Positions 24,545 through 32,983 of a stretch of DNA of 64,000 nucleotides are shown here, piece by piece (position 1 is the stretch's first letter; each line of letters starts with the position of its first letter). Both the position numbers and the translations under genes were made by a program. Source of the stretch: CALNXN01 sp942490645 (GTDB taxonomy: Bacteria > Pseudomonadota > Alphaproteobacteria > Rhodobacterales > Rhodobacteraceae). The stretch lies in NCBI GenBank assembly GCA_942490645.1, contig CALNXN010000011.1, forward strand, positions 62,001-126,000, written 5' to 3'. The notes beneath the pieces were generated by a model that did no database searches, was not told the DNA's origin, and was given only the letters and a program-made list of their open reading frames with translations.

Positions 24545-25695
24545 GTGGAATGACGCAAGAAACCGTATTCTCGAACGCACAACTGGTGCTGCCGAATGAA
24601 GTGATCACAGGCAGCGTTGTGGTCCGAGATGGTCTTATTCGTTCCGTCGACACCGGGTCCACGATGTGCCGTACGGCGCAGGATTGCGACGGAGATTACC
24701 TCGCGCCGGGTCTGATCGAGTTGCACACGGACAACCTAGAACGTCACATGGTGCCGCGCCCAAAGGTAGATTGGCCGCACCGGGCGGCGATTATCGCACA
24801 TGACCGTGAAATGGTCAGCGCAGGTATCACAACAGTTTATGATGCGATCCGTGTGGGCGCGATAGTGAGCGATACGCGCAAACGTTACGGGCGCTATGCC
24901 CGGGCGATGGCTGATGAAATCTTGTCGACCCGTGCGGCAGGGGTCCTGAAAGTCAGTCACCATCTGCACTTGCGGGCCGAGGTGTGTTCCGAGACGTTGC
25001 TGGATGAATTGGACGAATTCGGACCAGAGGACCGGGTCGGGATCGTCTCCTTGATGGACCACACACCAGGGCAGCGGCAATTCAGCGACCTGAAAAAATA
25101 CGAGGATTATGTCTGCGGCAAAAACGGCCTGCCCCGCGAAGGGTTTGCCGACTACGTGGCGTTCTTGCGGGGGCTTCAATCCAAGCTGGGTGCGGCGCAT
25201 CAGGAAGCGACTGTGGTCGCCGCCAAGCGGTACGGCGCCACCTTGGCCAGCCATGATGACACCACCGCCGCGCAGGTCAGCACTTCCCATGAGCATGGCG
25301 TAAAAATCGCAGAGTTTCCCACCACCGTCGAGGCCGCCCAAGCGTGCAGGACGGTGGGCATTGCAACGATCTTGGGTGCGCCCAACTTGGTGCGCGGCGC
25401 TTCTCATTCGGGTAATGTTGCCGCGCATGATTTGGCCCAGCAGGGATTGCTGGACATGTTGTCGTCGGACTATGTCCCTGCTGCGCTGTTGTTGGGGGCG
25501 GTCCAGCTTGGCGCGCTCTGGAGTGACCTTGCACGCGGAATGGCGACTGTCACAAGCGCGCCTGCAGCGGCCGTTGAACTGACTGATCGCGGAGTTATTG
25601 CGCCGGGTCGCCGCGCGGACCTCATCCGCTTTTCAGTGTTTGATGCCGTGCCAGTTCTGAATTCGGTTTGGGTCATGGGCGCGCGCGTAGGATAA
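24541..25695 (+). CDS. phnM: Alpha-D-ribose 1-methylphosphonate 5-triphosphate diphosphatase
   Basis: Amidohydrolase-fold enzyme of the C-P lyase pathway, removing pyrophosphate from ribose methylphosphonate triphosphate. 384 residues with LAPGLIELHTDNLERHMVPR (metal-binding His), SLMDHTPGQRQF, LASHDDTT and the late GAPNLVRGASHSGN block, all PhnM hallmarks. GTG at 24541 overlaps an upstream stop; ATG at 24550 is the alternative. The other phn genes (phnGHIJKL, transporter) are absent from the window upstream, so this is a lone phnM beside a deletion scar. It cannot run the pathway by itself unless the rest is elsewhere. Confidence 0.94.
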   Translation: MSGMTQETVFSNAQLVLPNEVITGSVVVRDGLIRSVDTGSTMCRTAQDCDGDYLAPGLIELHTDNLERHMVPRPKVDWPHRAAIIAHDREMVSAGITTVYDAIRVGAIVSDTRKRYGRYARAMADEILSTRAAGVLKVSHHLHLRAEVCSETLLDELDEFGPEDRVGIVSLMDHTPGQRQFSDLKKYEDYVCGKNGLPREGFADYVAFLRGLQSKLGAAHQEATVVAAKRYGATLASHDDTTAAQVSTSHEHGVKIAEFPTTVEAAQACRTVGIATILGAPNLVRGASHSGNVAAHDLAQQGLLDMLSSDYVPAALLLGAVQLGALWSDLARGMATVTSAPAAAVELTDRGVIAPGRRADLIRFSVFDAVPVLNSVWVMGARVG

Positions 25696-25697
25696 AC

Positions 25698-26075
25698 CTA
25701 GGCCTTGGCAAGCATCCGCCCCAACGGGCGCCCTCCCAAGATATGCACATGCAGATGTGGCACCTCCTGAACACCGTGCTGACCTGCATTTGAGATCATG
25801 CGGTAGCCTTCGGTGCTGTCTGCCTTAACGCCTTCCATCTCGCACACTTTGGCAATCGTCCGTGTGTAGTCCAGAACCTCCGCATCCGAGGCTTGTGCGG
25901 CGAAGTGATCGTAACTGACATAGGGGCCTTTGGGGATCACCAGAACATGTACGGGTGCCTGAGGGTAAATGTCGCGAAACGCGAGGCTGTGTTCTGTTTC
26001 CAAAACGGTTTCATTCGGGATTTCGCCCCGCAGGATTTTGGCGAAGATGTTTTGATCATCATAGACGTATGGCAT
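25698..26075 (-). CDS. HIT-family nucleotide-binding protein (HinT-like)
   Basis: 125-residue histidine-triad hydrolase acting on purine nucleoside phosphoramidates or related AMP conjugates. The catalytic triad is in VPHLHVHILGG (residues about 106-116), and the N-terminal IFAKILRGEIP block is typical. The length is standard for HinT. It is convergent with phnM (2 bp apart) and lies 26 bp after the glycosyltransferase gene on the same strand. Confidence 0.93.
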   Translation of the reverse strand: MPYVYDDQNIFAKILRGEIPNETVLETEHSLAFRDIYPQAPVHVLVIPKGPYVSYDHFAAQASDAEVLDYTRTIAKVCEMEGVKADSTEGYRMISNAGQHGVQEVPHLHVHILGGRPLGRMLAKA

Positions 26076-26101
26076 TTTGATCCTCTGGTGACGTGTGCAG
26101 G

Positions 26102-27679
26102 TCAGTCTGCGAAAAGGTAATGAGACGCGGCGATCTCGCGCGCGGCGTCTGTGCTGATGGACAGGAACTGCGCTAGCGCGGCTGTATTGTCGTCGACACT
26201 TGCGGCTTCGCGTATCTGCAAATGGTTCTCGAAATGAGCGTCACGGATACGGTCGGATTCGAACACCATGTCATTGCGAATGGTGGGCAGCAGCCGTTCC
26301 AGCGTCTCGGCCGAAGTCTGTTCGCCAGCCAAACCGACGCGCATAGCGTGGCCGGTCAGGTATTCATCGCTGAAATGGCATTCGATCTCAAGAATACGCG
26401 TCACTGACCTATCAGAGGCGAAGTCGTGCAGCAGATCAATGTTTGCGGGGTCCATGCACACGATCATTCTGTCGGTTTCGTAGTAGTCGAACAACATCCG
26501 CATCAGCGCGCGGCGGTGACGGGTTCGTTTCTCTAGTGTGGTTTGAATACCACCCAGATCAGGCAGGGCCGCGTCTTCTTCGTTAAAGATGTATTCGATC
26601 GCGGGCACATTCGTCGCGTGGCGGATGCGTTCCAGTACCCGTTTGGCCACATGCCATTTCTTGCAAACGACGATCAGCAGTTCGCGCTGGCGCCCCAGTG
26701 TGCTTTCGGTCTCCCAAAAGCGCGTAGCAAACCTTCGACCGATGCGTCCCCGCCCTGTGAGAAACTTGAACAGGCTGCGCCCCTCGTTAGAGATCTGGAA
26801 GGTGGCGTCTTTGGCGGCATACAAATGCCCCAACCGCCGTTTTAGATCGCGGGCCTCGGGGCTGATCTTGCGGGCAAAGAGGTAATCCTGACCAAGCAGC
26901 AAATCGTAGTGGTCGTTGTAAAACGTCACAGGCATGCCGTAGTCGGTGAACATCAGGAACGTCAGAGTGCGGGTTGAGATTTCGGCCTCTGGCACGACAT
27001 GGCGCACCACCGTCTGGAAGAAAGTTTCGTCTGGAATCCAAGTGGTGCGGAAGAAACGCAAAACGTCACTGCGCTGGCGTGCAAACTCCAGAATTTTTTC
27101 GATCGTCTGGCGGCGCAGGCACCACCACTGACTACCGATCTGCACTTGGATATCATGGGGTATCTTGCGTTGAAGACCCAAGCGGCGTTGCATGTTCAAG
27201 CTTGCATAGAATAGTTGCTTTCGATGCCGTTCATTGAAGACGTGGCGATAAACGAGCCGATCTTCCTTCATTCCCGTCTTGATCCAATCGCTTTCGAAGA
27301 AATCAAAGCTTTCGATGAAATCAAGCTCGGTGTTGTCGAGAAAGCGGTGCGCATATTCAGCTGACTTGATGGCCATGCAATCGCCCGAAAGCATGTAAAA
27401 ATGTGTAGCGCGGGGAAAGGCTTCGACTGCGGATTGTACTGCATTCAAAGTTGCTTGAACCAACGACCATTCACCCCATCCACAGCGGACGCGTTTCTTG
27501 GCAAAGGCGACATTGGCATTCGAGGCCAAGGCGAGCTTGATACGGTCGAAGTCGGCGGCATCCGCGTTGGCGTCAAAGTGAATGGCCATGTAATCGCCCA
27601 CAGCCGTCAGGCGTTTGGCCTGGCTGATGATTGCGTCGGGATCTTTGTGACACAAAAGGATGTAGGCGATTTTTGCCAT
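26102..27679 (-). CDS. Branch-type (GT14-like) glycosyltransferase with DUF5928-like C-terminus
   Basis: 525-residue protein. Residues 1-280 resemble beta-1,6-N-acetylglucosaminyltransferases of the Branch family (MAKIAYILLCHKDP, MAIHFDANAD, FYMLSGDCMAIKS, WWCLRRQTIEKIL, WIPDETFFQTVV). The C-terminal about 240 residues match the extra domain seen in Rhodobacterales homologues (DUF5928 from memory), with nucleotide-binding-like ELLIVVCKKWH. There is no signal peptide, so it is probably cytoplasmic. It is divergent from a sulfotransferase, a pairing that suggests joint modification of a surface glycan. Substrate unknown. Confidence 0.85.
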   Translation of the reverse strand: MAKIAYILLCHKDPDAIISQAKRLTAVGDYMAIHFDANADAADFDRIKLALASNANVAFAKKRVRCGWGEWSLVQATLNAVQSAVEAFPRATHFYMLSGDCMAIKSAEYAHRFLDNTELDFIESFDFFESDWIKTGMKEDRLVYRHVFNERHRKQLFYASLNMQRRLGLQRKIPHDIQVQIGSQWWCLRRQTIEKILEFARQRSDVLRFFRTTWIPDETFFQTVVRHVVPEAEISTRTLTFLMFTDYGMPVTFYNDHYDLLLGQDYLFARKISPEARDLKRRLGHLYAAKDATFQISNEGRSLFKFLTGRGRIGRRFATRFWETESTLGRQRELLIVVCKKWHVAKRVLERIRHATNVPAIEYIFNEEDAALPDLGGIQTTLEKRTRHRRALMRMLFDYYETDRMIVCMDPANIDLLHDFASDRSVTRILEIECHFSDEYLTGHAMRVGLAGEQTSAETLERLLPTIRNDMVFESDRIRDAHFENHLQIREAASVDDNTAALAQFLSISTDAAREIAASHYLFAD

Positions 27680-27821
27680 TGCTGAGAGGTGTGCCCTTCT
27701 ACTTATGCTTGATTATGTTGATAATGGTGAAGGCCGATTGAATAAACTGCAATTATTTGCTTTTTTGCAATAAATCCGTGCCACTCAAAGAATTCGGATG
27801 ATCGAGCAGGAGAAAATCTTA

Positions 27822-28640
27822 ATGGGGTTTCCCGGAACCTGGATGACGCAGAGCGAAAGCATGGTCTATCGCGTTGTGCCAAAGTGTGCTTGTTCGACCA
27901 TCGGTCAGATCATGTACTACTCAGATCATGGCCGTTTTTTCGAGGGCGACATCCACGATGCGCAAGATGGTTTGCACAAATGGGCGCTCGAGGACAGCCA
28001 AGGCCCGATCACACGAAATGTGCAAAGCCATGCCTCCTATTCGTTTACGTGTGTGCGCAACCCCTACACGCGTATTCTCAGCTCCTTTTTCGATAAGATT
28101 TGCGGAATACAACGCAATGGCAAACGGTATCGAGGCAATCTGGTGCCGCAACTGGCGCAGAAATACGGGATCGATGTTGGCGGTGATGACGGCCAGCAAG
28201 AGTTTGACCAGATTGCATCTTTTAGGCGCTTCTTGCTGTTCGCACGTGACACCATTCGCTACCGTAAACCGATGGATCCAGACATTCACTGGTCCGCGAT
28301 GTCCGGGCACGTCAGCACGTTCATCGTAAACGGCGGGACCTATGACAAGATCGTCTGGACGGAGGCTTTCAACGACGGAATGGCGGATGTTCTCAGCGGT
28401 TTGGAAACGCCGCATCCTGTTGTCTTGGCGGATGTTCCGAGGTTCAACGAAAGCGAAGGGCATGGTCCCAAGCGACTACATCCGGTCGAGGACTATTTTG
28501 ACGATATGTCGATGCATCTGGTCTATGAAATCTACAAACGCGATTTCGTGCTGTTCAAATATGATTTCGAAAACCCTGCGAACAAACTGCCTGTGGGCGA
28601 GATTGATCTGGATGAAGTGCACGCCAAACTGGGTGAATAA
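27822..28640 (+). CDS. Sulfotransferase family 2 protein
   Basis: 272-residue PAPS-dependent carbohydrate sulfotransferase-like protein. YRVVPKCACSTI (about 15-26) is the 5'-phosphosulfate loop with the K.ACST form of this family. TCVRNPYTRILSSFFDKI (about 75-92) is the 3'-phosphate-binding segment with conserved Arg and Ser. A strong AGGAG lies 9 bases before ATG 27822, which decides the start over an in-frame ATG at 27798. It is divergent from the Branch-type glycosyltransferase and is likely its functional partner in making a sulfated surface glycan (inference). Confidence 0.87.
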   Translation: MGFPGTWMTQSESMVYRVVPKCACSTIGQIMYYSDHGRFFEGDIHDAQDGLHKWALEDSQGPITRNVQSHASYSFTCVRNPYTRILSSFFDKICGIQRNGKRYRGNLVPQLAQKYGIDVGGDDGQQEFDQIASFRRFLLFARDTIRYRKPMDPDIHWSAMSGHVSTFIVNGGTYDKIVWTEAFNDGMADVLSGLETPHPVVLADVPRFNESEGHGPKRLHPVEDYFDDMSMHLVYEIYKRDFVLFKYDFENPANKLPVGEIDLDEVHAKLGE

Positions 28641-28646
28641 GCTGAA

Positions 28647-29660
28647 TTACTCGTTTGGCAGGTTCTCCGGAACATAGACGTTTATTCCGCAGAATACATT
28701 CGATCTGTCGTCCAGTCCCAACGCGGAATCCATGGCTTTGCGGCCTACTTCGTAGACATCATGTGCGACCAGCATTCGGAATGTTCCATCATGGAGTGCT
28801 GCGCGCGTGAGAGCGTTCAGTTCGTGGCCGATCACGATACGGTCTGGAGCGTGGGCTGCTTGCAAAGCGTGGATGATCTCGGGTTGGCCACCACCAGAAA
28901 TATAGACGCCCTTGAGATTGTCCTTGCGGTCCAGCACTTCGTTGATGATTTGGCGCGCCGTCTGCGGATCTGTGCCGTATGGGCGCGTTTGAATTATTGC
29001 AAGCTCTGGCCGGTTCGTGCCCAGAGTTTGCTGAAAGCCTGATTGGCGGTCCAACAGGTGGCGAAACCGCAAATGGCCAATCAAGACAGCGACTTCACCA
29101 GGGCCTGGGGGTACGAGCTCCGCCATCATCCGACCGGCGGTCCGGCCCGCGGCAAAGTTGTCCTGCCCGACATACGCCGCCCGCTTGGATTGCGGCACAT
29201 CGGAAATGATCGTCACGACGCGAATGCCCTTGGCGTTGAGGGCATCAATCGCTTCCGTGATCTTGGTTTCATCGGCGCCCAACATGATGACGGCGGATGT
29301 TTCCGGATGCACACTGTTCAAAAGCTCGGCAATCGTGCTGGGGTTATAAGGATCAAAACCGCGGAACAGGAATTTGGTCCCCATGCGTTTCTCGCGTTCT
29401 ACGGCGGCGTCCATACCTGCACGTATCTCTTGGAAGAATGGGTTTGTTCCTTCCGAAAAAAGTACTTCTATCTGGCGAAGTCTGCTGCCGGAGCGAAACG
29501 CAAGTGCGTTGGGTGAATAGCCCAACTCGCGCATCGCCCGCTCAACCTTTTCGATCGTCACGGGGCGAACGCCCGGTCGTTCATTCAATACGCGGTCCAC
29601 TGTTGAGCGTGACACACCACTTAATTGAACGACATCATCAATTCGCGCTCTTTTCTTCAC
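28647..29660 (-). CDS. LacI-family transcriptional regulator
   Basis: 337 residues from GTG at 29660 (MKKRARIDDVVQLSGVSRST). The N-terminal helix-turn-helix and hinge (VVQLSGVSRSTVDRVLNERPGVR) are followed by a periplasmic-binding-protein-like sugar-sensing domain (EVLFSEGTNPFFQEI, AAYVGQDNFAAGRTAGRMM, GVYISGGGQPEIIHAL). GAGGT is 6 bases before this GTG; the ATG at 29681 has no ribosome site. No sugar transporter adjoins, so the regulon is unknown. A perfect 13-bp palindrome lies 50 bp upstream and could be its own operator. Confidence 0.9.
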   Translation of the reverse strand: MKKRARIDDVVQLSGVSRSTVDRVLNERPGVRPVTIEKVERAMRELGYSPNALAFRSGSRLRQIEVLFSEGTNPFFQEIRAGMDAAVEREKRMGTKFLFRGFDPYNPSTIAELLNSVHPETSAVIMLGADETKITEAIDALNAKGIRVVTIISDVPQSKRAAYVGQDNFAAGRTAGRMMAELVPPGPGEVAVLIGHLRFRHLLDRQSGFQQTLGTNRPELAIIQTRPYGTDPQTARQIINEVLDRKDNLKGVYISGGGQPEIIHALQAAHAPDRIVIGHELNALTRAALHDGTFRMLVAHDVYEVGRKAMDSALGLDDRSNVFCGINVYVPENLPNE

Positions 29661-29709
29661 CACATTACCTCTCACACACATACTGGGCGAGCCACGGCAA
29701 CAACGCCAG

Positions 29710-29722
29710 TCAGGTCACCTGA
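29710..29722. promoter_or_regulatory. Palindrome upstream of the LacI-family gene
   Basis: TCAGGTCACCTGA is a perfect odd palindrome (central C) 50 bp upstream of the regulator start. LacI-family proteins bind such symmetric sites and often regulate themselves; the link is inferred from position. Confidence 0.35.
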
Positions 29723-29915
29723 GATCAGCAAGAGCACGCCAATCGATCCATAAGTGCTTAACAGTTCAAATAATTCCAAGTCTTTCCGGTGAGAATTTTA
29801 CTAGCACGATCCGGGCCGCAATGGGAAAGGGTGTTTGCTTTTCCCATCCATGTGGTGAAAAAGGGTCAAAATTTGACTTAAAGACCTTGTTCATGTGGGT
29901 TCGATGGTGCAAGTC

Positions 29916-30048
29916 TTGACAGACCAACGGGCTCGTACAGTGTTTCTAACGTGAGCTGGGTATTTTGAGCCCGGCAATAAGCAGCAGTTCATGTGCTCAT
30001 TCTTCGCCAGAACGGCGAAGTTCCGCCTTTTTTGGCCTGGCGGCGAAG
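29916..30048 (+). ncRNA. Candidate small RNA or smpB leader with alternative hairpins
   Basis: Lies in a 513-bp gene-free stretch between the LacI regulator and smpB. TTGACA (29916-29921) could be a -35 box, although the matching -10 is poor. The segment contains GCTGGG...GCCCGGC, then CTTCGCC-AGAAC-GGCGAAG (30002-30020), then TTCCGCC followed by six T (30028-30033). A second GGCGAAG at 30042-30048 could pair with the same CTTCGCC. I see no reading frame of quality here, and the rest of the stretch shows nothing else recognisable. Confidence 0.35.
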
Positions 30049-30173
30049 TAGGACGCCCAAGACTTTCAGGTCCGCCACCACTCACGGAACCGATCTGAGA
30101 CTGTCTTGTCGTGTGGGGACGGCACAAGGGCTTGCCCTTGCGCCGGAACCCACAGCGGCTTAAATGCGCATGC

Positions 30174-30662
30174 ATGGCGCAGGTGAAATCTTCTTCGAAA
30201 TCCGATCCGAACTACAAGGTCGTGGCCGAGAACCGGCGCGCTCGGTTTGATTATGCCATCGAAGAAGACTTGGAATGCGGGATCATTCTGGAAGGCTCCG
30301 AGGTCAAGTCGCTGCGTGAAGGCGGTGCAAACATCGCCGAAAGCTATGCCGCCGTAGAAGATGGAGAGTTATGGCTGATCAACAGCTACATCGCGCCGTA
30401 CAAGCAGGCAAAAACCTTTCAGCATGAAGAGCGGCGCCGGAGAAAACTGCTGGTCAGTCGCAAACAGCTAGCGGATTTCTGGAATGAAACACAGCGCAAG
30501 GGCATGACGCTTGTGCCGCTGGTGCTGTATTTCAATCATCGGGGCAGGGCCAAGATCAAGATTGGTGTGGCCAAGGGCAAAAAGCTGCATGATAAGCGCG
30601 AAACGGCGGCCAAACGGGATTGGTCGCGGCAGAAATCGCGCTTGATGAAGGACCATGGCTGA
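30174..30662 (+). CDS. smpB: SsrA-binding protein (trans-translation)
   Basis: Binds tmRNA and delivers it to stalled ribosomes. 162 residues from MAQVKSSSKSDPNYKVV. The family signature FDYAIEEDLECGIILEGSEVK, the VPLVLYFNHRGRAKIKIG strand and the basic C-terminal tail (GKKLHDKRETAAKRDW) are all present. Length is normal. The ATG at 30174 lacks a clear ribosome site; upstream in-frame sequence is not protein-like. No tmRNA gene was recognised nearby. Confidence 0.96.
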   Translation: MAQVKSSSKSDPNYKVVAENRRARFDYAIEEDLECGIILEGSEVKSLREGGANIAESYAAVEDGELWLINSYIAPYKQAKTFQHEERRRRKLLVSRKQLADFWNETQRKGMTLVPLVLYFNHRGRAKIKIGVAKGKKLHDKRETAAKRDWSRQKSRLMKDHG

Positions 30663-30745
30663 ACTGTGGTGATGGCCATGTGCCCTTGCCAGCCAAAGCC
30701 TGCAGCGTTACCCAAGGATGTCCTTACGGCATGAGGAGAATCTCC

Positions 30746-31600
30746 GTGGCAGACGACCCCAAAACACTCGTTTCAACAGACTGGTTGGCGCAACATATCA
30801 AAGATCCGGACCTGCGGGTTCTGGATGCGTCTTTATATTTGCCAGACGCGGGGCGCGATGCCAAAGCCGAGTATGATGCAGGCCATATTCCGGGTGCACG
30901 CTTTTTTGACATTGATGACATTGCAGACAATCGCTCCGAATTGCCACATATGGCACCGCCCGTTGAAAAATTCATGTCACGGATGCGCGCGATGGGGGTG
31001 GGCGACGGTCATCAGGTTGTTGTGTACGACGGTGCCGGGCTGCTGTCGGCCGCTCGCGTTTGGTGGTTGTTTCGGTTGATGGGACAGAACAACGTGGCTG
31101 TCTTGGACGGTGGGTTTCCAAAGTGGCGTGCCGAAGGCCATCCGATCGAAGACATGCCGCCCGTAGTGCGTGACCGCCACATGACAGTGCGGATGCAGAA
31201 TCATCTGGTGCGTGATGTCACGCAAGTGGCGGCCGCGTCAAAACTCAAGGATTACGTGGTGGTTGATGCCCGTAGCGCGGCGCGGTTCAAGGGCGACGCG
31301 CCGGAGCCTCGTGCTGGGTTGCGCGCAGGTCACATTCCGGGGTCGCGCAACGTTCCATACACGGACCTGTTGAACGAGGATCAGACGCTGAAGACCCCTG
31401 AAGAGACGCGCGCCATTTTTGACGCCGCAGGTGTGGATTTGACAAAGCCCATTATCACGACCTGTGGGTCTGGTGTGACGGCTGCTATTCTCGTGCTTGC
31501 ACTGGAGCGGATGGGGCACGACAAATGGTCACTTTATGATGGGTCATGGGCTGAGTGGGGGATGTTCCCGACCGTGCCTGTCGCCACCGGAGATGCGTAA
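30746..31600 (+). CDS. sseA: 3-mercaptopyruvate sulfurtransferase
   Basis: Two rhodanese domains, 284 residues. It transfers sulfur from 3-mercaptopyruvate to thiol acceptors or cyanide in cysteine catabolism. Domain 1 has YDAGHIPGARFFDID and YDGAGLLSAARVWW. Domain 2 has VDARSAARF, AGHIPGSRNVPY and the active-site loop TCGSGVTA, whose CGSGVTA form is diagnostic for mercaptopyruvate rather than thiosulfate. GTG at 30746 is chosen because GAGGAG sits 7 bases before it. The stop shares its last base with the next gene's ATG. Confidence 0.93.
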   Translation: MADDPKTLVSTDWLAQHIKDPDLRVLDASLYLPDAGRDAKAEYDAGHIPGARFFDIDDIADNRSELPHMAPPVEKFMSRMRAMGVGDGHQVVVYDGAGLLSAARVWWLFRLMGQNNVAVLDGGFPKWRAEGHPIEDMPPVVRDRHMTVRMQNHLVRDVTQVAAASKLKDYVVVDARSAARFKGDAPEPRAGLRAGHIPGSRNVPYTDLLNEDQTLKTPEETRAIFDAAGVDLTKPIITTCGSGVTAAILVLALERMGHDKWSLYDGSWAEWGMFPTVPVATGDA

Positions 31601-32784
31601 TGTTTGAGATGCTTCAACCGCAACCTGCGGATAAAATCCTGACCTTGGTTCAGATGTACAAGGATGATCCACGCCCGACCAAGATTGATCTTGGCGTGGG
31701 GGTCTACAAAGATGCAACGGGCCTGACCCCGGTGATGCGGGCCGTTAAGGCGGCTGAACAAAAGCTTTGGGAAACACAGGACACCAAGGTTTATACAAGT
31801 TTGATCGGTGATCCAGCCTTTGGGCAGGCAATGGCGCAATTGGTTCTGGGCGATGCGGTGTCTATGGACAACGTGGCCTTTGCGGGCACGCCGGGTGGTA
31901 CTGGTGCCTGCAGGCAGGCGTTTGAATTGATCCAGATGGCGGACAGTGACGCGCGGGTGTTCGTTTCCGATCCGACGTGGCCAAATCACTTGTCGATCCT
32001 CAAGTACCTTGGTGTCGAAACTGTGCCGTATCGCTATTTCGACAGTGAAACGCGGGCAGTGGATTTCGAGGGTATGCTGGAAGATCTCAAGACCGCGCGC
32101 CACGGCGATGTCGTGTTGTTACATGGCTGCTGTCACAATCCAACGGGTGCAAACTTGAACCTGACCCAATGGCAATCGGTTGTGGATGTGCTGTTGGAAA
32201 CCGGCGCTGTGCCGATGATCGACATCGCCTATCAAGGATTTGGCGACGGTGTGGAGGAAGATGCGGCAGGCACTCGGCTTGTTGCGGCCTCGGTGCCGGA
32301 GTGCCTGATTGCGGCCAGTTGTTCGAAGAATTTCGGCATCTACCGGGAACGTACGGGCGTACTGATGGCTGTAAGCCAAGACACAGGTGCGAAAAAGTTG
32401 AACCAAGACACACTGGCGTTTCTAAACCGTCAGAACTTCAGCTTTCCGCCGGATCATGGCGCGCGGTTGGTGACCATGATCCTGACCGATGACACCCTCC
32501 GCGCGGACTGGCTGGCCGAGTTGGAAGAGGTACGCCTTGGGATGCTGGCCTTACGCCAGCAGTTGGCGGACGAATTGCAGCGCCTTTCGGGTTCAGATCG
32601 CTTTGGATTTCTGGCGCAGCACCGGGGCATGTTTTCACGCCTTGGTGTGAGCACCGAACAGGTGGAGTTGTTGCGAAGCAAGCATGGTATCTACATGATT
32701 GGGGATAGCCGTATGAACATCGCGGGTCTGAACGCGGATACGGTGCCTGTTCTTGCTCAGGCGATTGCTGACGAAGGTATGTGA
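31600..32784 (+). CDS. Aromatic amino acid/aspartate aminotransferase (class I)
   Basis: 394-residue PLP enzyme of the TyrB/AspC family, exchanging amino groups between aromatic amino acids or aspartate and 2-oxoglutarate. KIDLGVGVYKDATGLTPVM is the family N-terminus, HGCCHNPTGANL and DIAYQGFGDG follow, and SCSKNFGIYRERTG holds the Schiff-base lysine. The ATG overlaps the sulfurtransferase stop by one base (TAATG). Together the two could handle cysteine via mercaptopyruvate, the aminotransferase making the keto acid and SseA taking its sulfur; this is plausible inference. Confidence 0.92.
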   Translation: MFEMLQPQPADKILTLVQMYKDDPRPTKIDLGVGVYKDATGLTPVMRAVKAAEQKLWETQDTKVYTSLIGDPAFGQAMAQLVLGDAVSMDNVAFAGTPGGTGACRQAFELIQMADSDARVFVSDPTWPNHLSILKYLGVETVPYRYFDSETRAVDFEGMLEDLKTARHGDVVLLHGCCHNPTGANLNLTQWQSVVDVLLETGAVPMIDIAYQGFGDGVEEDAAGTRLVAASVPECLIAASCSKNFGIYRERTGVLMAVSQDTGAKKLNQDTLAFLNRQNFSFPPDHGARLVTMILTDDTLRADWLAELEEVRLGMLALRQQLADELQRLSGSDRFGFLAQHRGMFSRLGVSTEQVELLRSKHGIYMIGDSRMNIAGLNADTVPVLAQAIADEGM

Positions 32785-32925
32785 GCATCCGGTCGCGCCT
32801 GCGGCGCGGCGCGGTATCTGGATAAGGGGTCTCACCCCTCAACCTCCCCAAGGTAATTGGAACCATTTGAACAAACAGGTGTGCGCCTGTTTGGCGAAAA
32901 ATTGCTGCCTTTGACGGACATGCAC

Positions 32926-32953
32926 AAAAAAGCCCGGGCGCGAACGCCCGGGC
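32926..32953 (-). terminator. Rho-independent terminator of glnK-amtB
   Basis: On the minus strand GCCCGGGCG-TTCG-CGCCCGGGC makes a perfect 9-bp stem closed by a TTCG tetraloop, followed by six T. It lies 31 bp after the amtB stop. Confidence 0.92.
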
Positions 32954-32983
32954 AGTTGGCTTAAACCGTGAGGGAGGAGTGGT

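Noticed and set aside
29661..30173. tmRNA gene next to smpB
   Set aside because: No tRNA-Ala-like acceptor or tag-coding sequence was recognised; only generic hairpins are present.
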